Below, piece after piece: positions 49,471 through 56,385 of a stretch of 56,385 nt of DNA (within the stretch, counting starts at the first letter, position 1; every line of letters begins with the position of its first letter). The notes beneath the pieces are model-generated. The model saw nothing but the letters and a program-made list of their open reading frames with translations, searched no databases and was not told the DNA's origin. Made by a program: the position numbers and the translations under genes. The stretch is from positions 1-56,385 of the forward strand of contig JAJYSZ010000008.1 in NCBI GenBank assembly GCA_021793315.1, read 5' to 3'. This DNA is from Bacillota bacterium (GTDB lineage Bacteria > Bacillota > Sulfobacillia > JAJZYS01 > JAJYTV01).

Positions 49471-50781
49471 ATGACCTTGCTGGAGCCCCTGATCGTGGCC
49501 GAGCGCATCGACAAGATCTACGACATGCCGGGCGGCGGCGGCAAGCAGGTGCTGCGCGGCATCGACCTCGCCGTGCGCGAAGGCGAGGTGCTGGCGGTGC
49601 TCGGACCGTCGGGTTCCGGCAAGTCGACTCTCCTGCGCATCATTGCCGGTCTTGTCGCTCCGTCGCGCGGCACCCTCACGTACCAGGGCGCGATGGCCGC
49701 CCGCGGCGGCGACGGCGTCGCGATGGTCTTCCAGTCGTTTGCCCTCTTCCCTTGGCTCACCGTACAGGAGAACGTGGAGCTTGGTCTCAGGGCCCGTGGC
49801 CTGCCGGAGACCGAGCGGCATGAGCGGGCCCTGCGGGCGATCGACATGATCGGCCTCGACGGCTTCGAAGGCGCCTACCCGAAAGAGCTCTCAGGCGGCA
49901 TGCGCCAGCGCGTCGGCTTCGCGAGGGCGCTCGTCGTCGATCCGGACGTGCTGCTGATGGACGAGCCGTTCTCGGCGCTCGACGTCCTGACGGCCGAAAA
50001 CTTGAGGCGCGACCTGCTGGAGCTTTGGCTGGAGCACCGCATTCCAACGAAGGCGATCGTCATCGTCACCCACTCGATCGAGGAGGCCGTCTACCTGGCG
50101 GACCGGGCCGTCGTGCTGTCGCGCGACCCGGCGGAGGTGCGGGCGGAGGTCCCAATCACCCTGCCGCACTGGCGCGACCGCGAGGACAGGCGCTTCGCCG
50201 CTCTGGTCGATCAGATCTACTCCCTTCTGACCCGGCGCACCGCGGAGACCCAGGCACAGCCTGGCCGCCGCCGGCCGGATCCCGTCCCCGCCGTGCGCTC
50301 GGGGGCCCTGAATGGCCTTGTCGAACTCCTGGAGGACGCACCGCGCGAGGACATCTACCGTCTGGGCGAGGAGCTGCAGTTCGAAGTCGACGACCTCTTG
50401 CCGATCGTCGAGGCGCTTGAGCTGCTGGGCCTTGCGAAGGTCCACGAGGGCGACATCGAGCTGACGGAGGAGGGGCGCCGGTACGCCGCGGCAAGCCTGC
50501 TCGAACGCAAGGAGATCTTCCGCACCCAGGCGCTCGACCGCTGTCCCGCGATCGCGCAGATCGCGAAGGTGCTGGGGCAGAAGTCGAACGGGCGCATGAA
50601 CCGCGAATTCTTCGTCGACGCGATGGAGCAGAGCTACGGGGTCGAGGAGGCGGAGCGGCAGGTCGACACCCTGATCGACTGGGGCCGCTACGCCGAGATC
50701 TTCGCCTACGACCAGGAATCGCGCCAGCTCTATCTCGAACTGGAGGAGGAGCCGCACCCGGTCGGTCCGGCCAGGGACTAG
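49471..50781 (+). CDS. ABC transporter ATPase with AAA-associated C-terminal domain
   Basis: A 436-residue protein. The ATPase domain has Walker A GPSGSGKST (about 45-53), the Q-loop VFQSFALFPWLTVQENVELG, the signature KELSGGMRQRVGFARALVVD (about 138-157), Walker B VLLMDEPFSALD (about 161-172) and the switch His in VTHSIEEAVYLADRAV. After residue 285 an AAA-associated domain follows (LVELLEDAPREDIYRLGEEL; winged-helix-like EALELLGLAKVHEGDIELTE), a type found on NitT/TauT ATPases in archaea and some Bacillota and thought to regulate transport. It pairs with the fused permease just upstream. Confidence 0.92.
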   Translation: MTLLEPLIVAERIDKIYDMPGGGGKQVLRGIDLAVREGEVLAVLGPSGSGKSTLLRIIAGLVAPSRGTLTYQGAMAARGGDGVAMVFQSFALFPWLTVQENVELGLRARGLPETERHERALRAIDMIGLDGFEGAYPKELSGGMRQRVGFARALVVDPDVLLMDEPFSALDVLTAENLRRDLLELWLEHRIPTKAIVIVTHSIEEAVYLADRAVVLSRDPAEVRAEVPITLPHWRDREDRRFAALVDQIYSLLTRRTAETQAQPGRRRPDPVPAVRSGALNGLVELLEDAPREDIYRLGEELQFEVDDLLPIVEALELLGLAKVHEGDIELTEEGRRYAAASLLERKEIFRTQALDRCPAIAQIAKVLGQKSNGRMNREFFVDAMEQSYGVEEAERQVDTLIDWGRYAEIFAYDQESRQLYLELEEEPHPVGPARD

Positions 50782-50811
50782 CCCGGCCGGTCGGCGACAG
50801 GAGGAATCCCG

Positions 50812-52818
50812 TTGTCTTCGGAGATCGTCGTGCACGGCGCCTGTCCGCACGACTGTTACGATACCTGCGGGCTCAGGGTGCACGCCGAGGCGGGCGTCAT
50901 CCGCCGCATCGAGGGGGATCCCGATCACCCGACCACCCGGGGCTTCCTCTGCTTCAAGGTGAACCACTACATGGAGCGCCTCTACCATCCGGACCGCGTG
51001 CTCTACCCGATGCGACGCGTGGGGCCCAAGGGAGCCGGCTCCTTCGAGCGGGTCTCCTGGGACGAGGCGATGGCGGAGATCGGGGAGCGTCTTCAGGCCA
51101 TCCTCGCCGCCCACGGCGGCGAGGCCGTTCTGCCCTACAGCTTCGCCGGCAACATGGGCGCCCTGAGCGGCGGTGCGCTCGACGAGCGGCTCTGGCGCCG
51201 GATCGGCGCCTCAAGGCTTGAACGCACGATCTGCACGGCCTCGGGCAACGCAGCCTTGCGCTGGGTCTTCGGCAAGGCGATCGGGCCGGATCCCGAGACG
51301 ATTCCCTCGGCCCGCTTCGTGCTGCTCTGGGGACAGAACCCGATGGCCACGAACCTACACGAGATCCCGCTGCTCGACGCGAGCCGCCGCGCAGGCGGCG
51401 AGATCTGGACGATCGATCCGCTGCGGACCGACACCGCGAGACGCTACGACCGCCACCTGCAGCTGCGCCCCGGCAGCGACCTGCCGCTGGCCCTTGGCCT
51501 CGGACGGGAACTCGTCGCGTCCGGCCGCATCGACCGGGAGTTCGCGCAGGAGCGCGCGACGGGCTTTGAGGACTATCGGCGCCTCGTGGAGCCCTGGACG
51601 CTTCGCCGCACCGCGGACGTCACAGGGCTCGCCGACGAGGGGATCGCGGAGCTTGCGGACCGCCTTTCTTCTGTGCGGCCTCTGCTCCTGCGACCGGGCT
51701 ACGGCGTGCAGCGCCAGCGGCGCAGCGCGGGAGCGGTCTGGGCCATCGCAGCGCTCTCGGTTCTCACGGGCGCATGGCGGGATGTAGGCGGCGGGCTGCT
51801 CATGAGCAATGGCGGCGCCTTTCCGCTGCGCTCGCTCGCGGGGCCGGAACGCAAGACGAGGCCTATCAACATGCTGCAGCTCGGAGATGCGCTGACAGGC
51901 TTGATGGATCCGCCGGTCAAGGCCCTCGTCGTCTACAACGCGAACCCCGCGGCAACGGCGCCCGACCAGGCGAAGGTGCTGCAGGGCCTGGCCCGCGACG
52001 ATCTCCTGTGCGTCGTGCATGAGCAGATGATGACGGATACGGCGAAGTACGCGGACTTCGTCCTGCCGGCCGCGATGGCGATGGAGGTCTGGGACCTGCA
52101 CACGTCCTACTGGCACCGCTACGTGCAGCTCAACCGCCCGGCGGCGCCGCCGCCGGGTGAGGCGGTCTCGAATCCGGAGTTCTTCCGCCGGCTGGCGCAG
52201 GCCCTGGGCCTGCAGGACGAGGAACTCCAGCAGGACGACCTGGCGCTGATCAGGGAGTCTCTGGCGACGCGCCATCCCTGGCTTGAGGGCATCACCCTCG
52301 AGAGCCTGATGCGGCGGCCCGTGCAGAAGCTTCGCCTGCCTGCGGAGACACGGCCATTCGTCGACACGCCCGTGCCCGTTGCGGGCGGGCGCTTCCGCCT
52401 GACGCCGCCGCCCGGCACGGCAACCGAGCCATGGCAGGGGGCCAAACTGCTGCCGGGCGAGTTCCATCTCCTGACGCCGTCCACCCGCGAGACGATCAAG
52501 TCGAGCTTCGGCAATGTCGCGAGCCTGAGGCGCGGACATCCGGTGCCGGAACTCCTGATGACCCAAGAGGACATGCGGCGCCTCGGCGTCAGCCCCGGGG
52601 CGCGGGTGCGCGTCCTGAACGGGCGCGGACAGGTGGAACTGACGGCCGTGGCGAGCGACGTACCCCAGAGGGGGACGGTCGTCAGCTATGCCGTGCGCTG
52701 GAACCACGAGGCAGGCGGCCGCAACATCAACCAGCTGACGTCGCAGGAACTGGCCGACTTTGGCGGCGGCGCCACCTTCTACAGCGTGCGGGTGAAGATC
52801 GAGGCCATTGAGGACTGA
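50812..52818 (+). CDS. Molybdopterin oxidoreductase (DMSO reductase superfamily)
   Basis: A 668-residue enzyme carrying a bis-MGD molybdenum or tungsten centre. TTG 50812 follows AGGAGG. The N-terminal [4Fe-4S] ligands are C11, C15, C19 and C47 (GACPHDCYDTCG; GFLCFK). Cofactor-binding segments include VLLWGQNPMATNLHEIPLLD and KALVVYNANPAATAPDQ; the C-terminal MGD-binding domain has STRETIKSSFGNVASLRRGH and VSPGARVRVLNGRGQVELTA. No Tat signal precedes it, so it is probably cytosolic. No partner ferredoxin or anchor subunit is encoded nearby. Substrate unknown. Confidence 0.9.
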   Translation: MSSEIVVHGACPHDCYDTCGLRVHAEAGVIRRIEGDPDHPTTRGFLCFKVNHYMERLYHPDRVLYPMRRVGPKGAGSFERVSWDEAMAEIGERLQAILAAHGGEAVLPYSFAGNMGALSGGALDERLWRRIGASRLERTICTASGNAALRWVFGKAIGPDPETIPSARFVLLWGQNPMATNLHEIPLLDASRRAGGEIWTIDPLRTDTARRYDRHLQLRPGSDLPLALGLGRELVASGRIDREFAQERATGFEDYRRLVEPWTLRRTADVTGLADEGIAELADRLSSVRPLLLRPGYGVQRQRRSAGAVWAIAALSVLTGAWRDVGGGLLMSNGGAFPLRSLAGPERKTRPINMLQLGDALTGLMDPPVKALVVYNANPAATAPDQAKVLQGLARDDLLCVVHEQMMTDTAKYADFVLPAAMAMEVWDLHTSYWHRYVQLNRPAAPPPGEAVSNPEFFRRLAQALGLQDEELQQDDLALIRESLATRHPWLEGITLESLMRRPVQKLRLPAETRPFVDTPVPVAGGRFRLTPPPGTATEPWQGAKLLPGEFHLLTPSTRETIKSSFGNVASLRRGHPVPELLMTQEDMRRLGVSPGARVRVLNGRGQVELTAVASDVPQRGTVVSYAVRWNHEAGGRNINQLTSQELADFGGGATFYSVRVKIEAIED

Positions 52819-52839
52819 GCGCGGGCCCTGCTCAGTCCT
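52811..52839. terminator. Bidirectional terminator embedding two stop codons
   Basis: AGGACTGAGC (52811-52820) and GCTCAGTCCT (52830-52839) form a perfect 10-base inverted repeat with a 9-base loop. The left arm contains the TGA of the molybdopterin gene and the right arm contains the TGA of the minus-strand thioesterase, so one hairpin closes both convergent genes. Confidence 0.7.
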
Positions 52840-53233
52840 GGGGGCGCAAGGCGTAGCTGGCGGTGATGTGCGCCGCCAGGTGCTGTTCGCCGTCGTAGAC
52901 GCGGCACTCGGCGAACGCGAGCCGGCGGCCGAGGTGCAGCAGGGCGGCCGCGAAGCGCAGCCGCTCGCCGCGGGCAGGACGCAGGAAGTGGGCGTGCAGA
53001 TCGACGGTCACCGCCTGCTGGATGCCGCGAAGATCCTCTGGTGGACCGCAGAGATTCGCCATCAGGGCGTCGGCGACGGAGACGAGCGCTCCACCGTGCG
53101 CCTGGCCGAGACTGTTGACCGCGAGGCCCGCGAGCGGCATTTCCGCCTCGACAGATCCCTGGGACTCGTGCAGCACCGTGAAGCCGAGTGCCGCGTCCAA
53201 AGCTTGCCGGATGCGCGGCGATCCTTCTGCCAT
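52832..53233 (-). CDS. PaaI-like hotdog thioesterase
   Basis: A 133-residue enzyme. ATG 53233 follows GGAGGATCGT. The hotdog signature is LGQAHGGALVSVADALMANL (about 41-60), with the catalytic acidic residue Asp in VADAL; the second half has VDLHAHFLRPARGERLRFAA and AAHITASYAL. It hydrolyses acyl- or aryl-CoA esters; PaaI members act on hydroxyphenylacetyl-CoA, but no paa genes are near. Convergent with the molybdopterin gene. Confidence 0.85.
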   Translation of the reverse strand: MAEGSPRIRQALDAALGFTVLHESQGSVEAEMPLAGLAVNSLGQAHGGALVSVADALMANLCGPPEDLRGIQQAVTVDLHAHFLRPARGERLRFAAALLHLGRRLAFAECRVYDGEQHLAAHITASYALRPQD

Positions 53234-53252
53234 ACGATCCTCCTCCGGGCGA

Positions 53253-54071
53253 TCAGAGAGGCGAAGCGATGCGCTGGCGCCCGATGAAGTGGACTGCCTC
53301 ACCGTAACCGCAGGAGCGCAGTAGCGCGATGCCCTCCGCGAAGCCATGGCCCACGTTTTCTGGCTCGTGCGCGTCCGAGCCGAGGCTTACCGGGACACCC
53401 GCCGCAGATGCCGCAGCGAGGTAGGCGGGCACGGGATAGATCTCTCCCACCGGCCTCCGCAGTCCCGCCGTGTTGCATTCGATGGCCATGCTGGCCTCGG
53501 CAAGCGCCTGGGCGGTGCGGCGATACTCGTCCTCGAGCGGGAACGGTGCCGACGCGCCAAAGATTTTCGGCAGATCGGGGTGGGTGAGGACGTCGAAGAG
53601 CCCAGACGCGACCGCGTCGCGGCTGAGCGAGAAGTATCGGCGCCAGAGCCTTTCCTGGCCCATCTGGCGCCGGAGCGGCCCGTCCGTCTCGAGATCGACG
53701 CCGACGCCGTCGACAAAGTGGACCGATCCCAAGACGAAGTCCCAGGGATAGCGGCTGAGGAAGCGCGCGATGCCCGCCTCGGCGCCAGGCACGTAGTCCA
53801 TCTCGATGCCGAAGGAGACGGGCAGGTGAAGGGCCTTCGCCCGCTCTACGAATGCGAGGTAGGCATCGAGGCGGTACAGGCAGCGCCCCTCGGACCACGC
53901 ACCCGGCAGGAGGCCACGCGCTTCGAGAAAGCGGTAGCCGTGCTCGACGACGCCCAGGCGATCGACGCTATGCGTGCGGGCCGTCCCGAGGTAGCCCTCG
54001 AGCCAGCTGACGGGATAGTTCTCGGGCGTATGGGGCCCCCGCTCAAGGTGCAGATGCTGGTCAGCGATCAT
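53253..54071 (-). CDS. PHP-domain histidinol-phosphatase-like hydrolase
   Basis: A 272-residue metal-dependent phosphoesterase. ATG 54071 is chosen over ATG 54080 because GAAAGG lies nine bases upstream. The PHP motif is ADQHLHLERGPHTPENYPVS (His 6 and 8), followed by VSFGIEMDYVPGAE (metal Glu), FVLGSVHFVDG, VLTHPDLPKIFG and VSLGSDAHEPENVGHGF (Asp-His pair near 236). It resembles HisK/YtvP of Bacillus, which dephosphorylates histidinol phosphate, but no his genes are adjacent, so the substrate remains open. Confidence 0.82.
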   Translation of the reverse strand: MIADQHLHLERGPHTPENYPVSWLEGYLGTARTHSVDRLGVVEHGYRFLEARGLLPGAWSEGRCLYRLDAYLAFVERAKALHLPVSFGIEMDYVPGAEAGIARFLSRYPWDFVLGSVHFVDGVGVDLETDGPLRRQMGQERLWRRYFSLSRDAVASGLFDVLTHPDLPKIFGASAPFPLEDEYRRTAQALAEASMAIECNTAGLRRPVGEIYPVPAYLAAASAAGVPVSLGSDAHEPENVGHGFAEGIALLRSCGYGEAVHFIGRQRIASPL

Positions 54072-54093
54072 CGGGACCATCCTTTCGGCAGGC

Positions 54094-54795
54094 CTACAGA
54101 TGCACCTGGGCGGCGACACCGCCGATCACCATCGCAAGCAGGATCGCCGGCAGCAGGTTGCCCACGCGGATCTTCGTCGCGCCGAGCATGTTGAGGCCGA
54201 TCAGCGCGATCAGCACACCGCCGACGTAGGTCAGGGGCGCGATGACGGCGCTGCCCAGAAGTGGCGCCACCAGCGTGGCGAGCGCCGCGATCGCCGCCTC
54301 GTAGAGGAAGACCGAGCCGGACGCGAGCAAAACGCCCGGGCCGAATGCGGCGGCGAAGAAGATTGCGCTCGTGCCATCCAGGGCGGACTTGGTGTAGAGG
54401 ATGGTGTTGTGGTCGGTGAGACCGCTCTGGATCGCGCCCAGGACAGCCATCGCGCCGATGCACCAGACCAAGGTCGCCAGCATGAAGCCCTCGACGAAGC
54501 TGCCCTGGCCGCCGAAGCGCTGGCGCAGGCGTTCGGCGAAACGCTCAAGCCGCTCCTCGAGTTCGAGCGACTGTCCGATGGCGGCGCCGACGGCGAGCGA
54601 GGCGATGACGATGAGGAAGTTGGGCTTCTCGAGCGCCATGGAGATGCCGATGAGAGCCGCGGCCGCGCCGAGCACCTGCTGGACGAGGTCGCGCACCTTG
54701 GCGGGGATGCGCCGGAAAAGAAGGCCGAGGAGGGCACCGACCAAGGTGGCCAGGCCGTTGACGAAGGGACCGAGTTCGTGGGCCAGTATCGACAA
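54094..54795 (-). CDS. DUF554 (YdfK-like) membrane protein
   Basis: A 233-residue protein with about six to seven TM helices. TTG 54795 is chosen because GGGAGGA lies nine bases upstream, giving MSILAHELGPFVNGLATLVG. The conserved DUF554 features are LGPFVNGLATLVGALLGLLF near the start, LAVGAAIGQSLELEERLERF (about 67-86), LVWCIGAMAVLGAIQSGL and GLNMLGATKIRVGNLLPAIL at the end. A transporter role is suspected for the family but not known. It lies 22 bases upstream of the PHP gene on the same strand. Confidence 0.88.
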   Translation of the reverse strand: MSILAHELGPFVNGLATLVGALLGLLFRRIPAKVRDLVQQVLGAAAALIGISMALEKPNFLIVIASLAVGAAIGQSLELEERLERFAERLRQRFGGQGSFVEGFMLATLVWCIGAMAVLGAIQSGLTDHNTILYTKSALDGTSAIFFAAAFGPGVLLASGSVFLYEAAIAALATLVAPLLGSAVIAPLTYVGGVLIALIGLNMLGATKIRVGNLLPAILLAMVIGGVAAQVHL

Positions 54796-55190
54796 AGTGC
54801 AAGTCCTCCCGACAGCGGCCAGTTCGCTTTGCACGCGTAACGTCCCTGCCGTTGCGGGGCCCCGGCCGTCCCGTGGCGACGAAGCGACCGCACGTGGCAG
54901 CAGGCGGCGCCAGCTGACGAAGGTCGTCAGGCGACGCAGGGCAGCGTTGTGGTCGCGGGCGCCTGCTCTTTCGCCCTTGCGACAGCGTTCTGCGCCCGCA
55001 GAAGGCAAGTTCGGGCCGCTTCCTGTCGAACGGGGGCCCTTCGCGCGTGGAACTGTCGTCTAGGGCATGACCGGCGGGCTGTGTATGCTGTAGAAAAACC
55101 TGTGCACAAATTCGCGGTATCTGTCGGCCGAACGGCTGGGAGCCCAATGGTATACTTGGCTTTAGCCCGGCTTTGGGGGGATATGGCGGC
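54796..55190. other. Intergenic region upstream of miaB
   Basis: This 395-base gap separates the divergent DUF554 and miaB genes. A plus-strand frame of 96 codons (54949-55239) overlaps the miaB start and has no ribosome binding site or family match, so I do not call it. Apart from the miaB promoter at 55148-55156 I see no structured element. Confidence 0.45.
55148..55156 (+). promoter_or_regulatory. Extended -10 promoter of miaB
   Basis: TGGTATACT (55148-55156) is an extended -10 element (TGn then TATACT), 34 bases before the miaB start. The -35 region is weak (CCGAAC), as is common with extended -10 promoters. Confidence 0.5.
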
Positions 55191-56385
55191 ATGGATCTCA
55201 GGCCAAAGTGCCACGTCGAAACCTATGGCTGCCAGATGAACGAGAACGATAGCGAGATCCTCCTCGCCTACCTGGAGGAACTCGGTTACGAGAGCACCCC
55301 GTCGCTCGGGGACGCGGACGTGGTGCTGCTCAACACGTGCTGCGTGCGCGAGTCGGCGGAGGACAAGGTGTATGGCAAGCTCGGCGAGTTGAAGCTCCTG
55401 AAGGAGGAGCGCCCCGAGCTCGTCATCGGCATCGCCGGCTGCATGACGCAGCAGCCTGGGGTGGGTCCGGCGCTTGCCAGGCGCTATCCCTACGTGAACC
55501 TCGTCATGGGCACGCACAACCTGCACCGCTTCCCCGAGCTCTTCCTGCGGGCGCGCACCGCCGACGCGACGTTGGTGGACGTGGCGGAGGAGCCGGAGGA
55601 GATGCCGATCTTTCCGCGCGGCGTGCGCGAAGGCGGCGTCACCGCCTGGGTGACGATCCTGCGCGGCTGCGACAAGCGCTGCACCTACTGCATCGTGCCT
55701 TACGTCCGCGGCCGCGAGATGTCGCGCCCGCTCTCGGAGATCCGCCAGGAGGTCGAGGCGCTCGTCAGGGACGGTGTGCGCGAGGTGACCCTGCTCGGCC
55801 AGAACGTCAACGCGTACGGCAAGGACCTTGCGGGCGGCGAGAGCTTCGCGACGCTGGTCGCGGAACTCGACCAGGTCGAGGGGCTCGAGCGCATCCGCTA
55901 CACCACGAGCCACCCGCGCGATTTCACGCAGGAGATGATCGACGCCATCGCCGCGTCGCACAAGGTCTGCGAGCATTTCCACGTGCCGGTGCAGTCCGGC
56001 AGCCCGCATATGCTGAAGCGCATGGCGCGCGGCTACACGCGGGAGCGCTACGTCGACCTGATCGAGCGTATCCGGCGGGCGGTGCCGGACGCCGCGATCA
56101 CCACCGACCTGATCGTGGGTTTCCCCGGCGAGACCGAAGAGGACTTCGAGCAGACGCTCGAGCTCTGCCGGCAGCTGAGGTTCGACAAGTCCTTCACCTT
56201 CATGTTCTCGCCACGCCACGGCACGCCGGCCGCCGCCTTCCCCGACCAGGTTCCGCTGGCGGTGAAGAAGGAGCGCCTGGCGCGCCTGCTCGAGGTGACG
56301 GATGCCCTCTCGCTCGCGGCCAACCAGCGGCAGCTCGGTCAGACGGTGGAGGTGCTTTGCGAGGGCGTGTCCAAGAAGAAAGATC
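55191..56385 (+). CDS. miaB: tRNA-2-methylthio-N6-isopentenyladenosine synthase (partial)
   Basis: A radical SAM methylthiotransferase that modifies A37 of tRNAs reading UNN codons. The frame opens at ATG 55191 (GGGGGG at 55175-55180) and is cut by the window edge after about 398 codons. The N-terminal cluster cysteines are in ETYGCQMNENDSE (Cys 14), LLNTCCVRESAEDKVYGKL and IGIAGCMTQQ; the radical SAM motif is LRGCDKRCTYCIVPYVRGRE (CxxxCxxC, about 162-169), followed by LLGQNVNAYGKDL and HVPVQSGSPHMLKRMARGYT. The C-terminal TRAM domain has just begun (GQTVEVLCEG). Confidence 0.96.
   Translation, partial: MDLRPKCHVETYGCQMNENDSEILLAYLEELGYESTPSLGDADVVLLNTCCVRESAEDKVYGKLGELKLLKEERPELVIGIAGCMTQQPGVGPALARRYPYVNLVMGTHNLHRFPELFLRARTADATLVDVAEEPEEMPIFPRGVREGGVTAWVTILRGCDKRCTYCIVPYVRGREMSRPLSEIRQEVEALVRDGVREVTLLGQNVNAYGKDLAGGESFATLVAELDQVEGLERIRYTTSHPRDFTQEMIDAIAASHKVCEHFHVPVQSGSPHMLKRMARGYTRERYVDLIERIRRAVPDAAITTDLIVGFPGETEEDFEQTLELCRQLRFDKSFTFMFSPRHGTPAAAFPDQVPLAVKKERLARLLEVTDALSLAANQRQLGQTVEVLCEGVSKKKD

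Noticed and set aside
48280-49823. Two 513-codon frames on opposite strands over the ABC permease/ATPase junction
   Set aside because: Both are out-of-frame translations of the permease and ATPase genes, full of Arg, His and Pro.
50812-52818. Possible selenocysteine in the molybdopterin enzyme
   Set aside because: The frame has no in-frame TGA before its end, so this enzyme does not use Sec.
54949-55239. 96-codon plus-strand frame overlapping the miaB start
   Set aside because: No ribosome binding site; it overlaps the promoter and the well-supported miaB start in another frame.
1-56385. CRISPR arrays, tRNA or rRNA genes
   Set aside because: No regularly spaced short repeats and no cloverleaf or rRNA-like conserved stretches were noticed on reading; a covariance-model scan would be needed to exclude a tRNA formally.

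Overview
The window comes from the chromosome of a high-G+C Bacillota (Firmicutes) bacterium, probably a spore former. The evidence is a T-box leader before ileS, a PyrR attenuator in a Bacillus-type pyr operon, the ileS/ylyA/lspA/ylyB/pyrR gene order, CgeB-like glycosyltransferases, DUF5665, RqcH and a YaaH-type GH18 protein. I cannot name the genus; Sulfobacillus/Thermaerobacter-like lineages are a guess from G+C content and gene content.

Bases 1-10260 are an accessory island that looks lower in G+C than the rest. It holds fragments of IS4-, IS701- and IS21-type transposases, a GT-D-fold-like protein, two CgeB-like glycosyltransferases, two intact GT4 enzymes and one broken GT4, a GT2, and a 155-residue CalY/TasA-like protein without a signal peptide. 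I read it as a decaying surface or spore glycosylation locus. Its left edge carries a 247-base degraded copy of the promoter, leader and start of the MFS gene that lies intact just right of the island. That leader has a 14-codon upstream ORF followed directly by an intrinsic terminator, the layout of ribosome-mediated attenuators of drug-resistance genes.

Bases 12390-27880 are core genome: promoter and T-box leader, ileS, DUF5665, ylyA-like, lspA, rluD-like, pyrR, PyrR attenuator, then pyrB-pyrC-carA-carB-pyrK-pyrD-pyrF-pyrE, with most genes overlapping by 1-20 bases. This encodes de novo UMP synthesis from bicarbonate, glutamine and aspartate.

Bases 28034-42400 hold tatA; a minus-strand operon for an M20 amidohydrolase, DUF3311 protein and SSS symporter; a minus-strand respiratory cluster (a 31-residue single-TM peptide missing from usual ORF calls, a b6-type cytochrome b, a bitopic 329-residue protein and an 81-residue membrane protein); an S41-like exported protein; an MBL-fold hydrolase; an S9 peptidase; and a FadR-type regulator divergent from thioesterase, thiolase, 3-hydroxyacyl-CoA dehydrogenase and endonuclease IV.

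Bases 42400-56385 begin with a glutaredoxin-like gene whose first CxxC cysteine codon is an in-frame TGA followed by hairpins, a candidate selenoprotein. After it come a chemotaxis receptor without a sensor domain, a GH18 protein, RqcH, an ABC importer with fused permease and AAA-associated ATPase, a molybdopterin oxidoreductase, a PaaI-like thioesterase, a PHP phosphatase, a DUF554 protein and the start of miaB, which runs off the right edge. No rRNA, tRNA or CRISPR array was seen.
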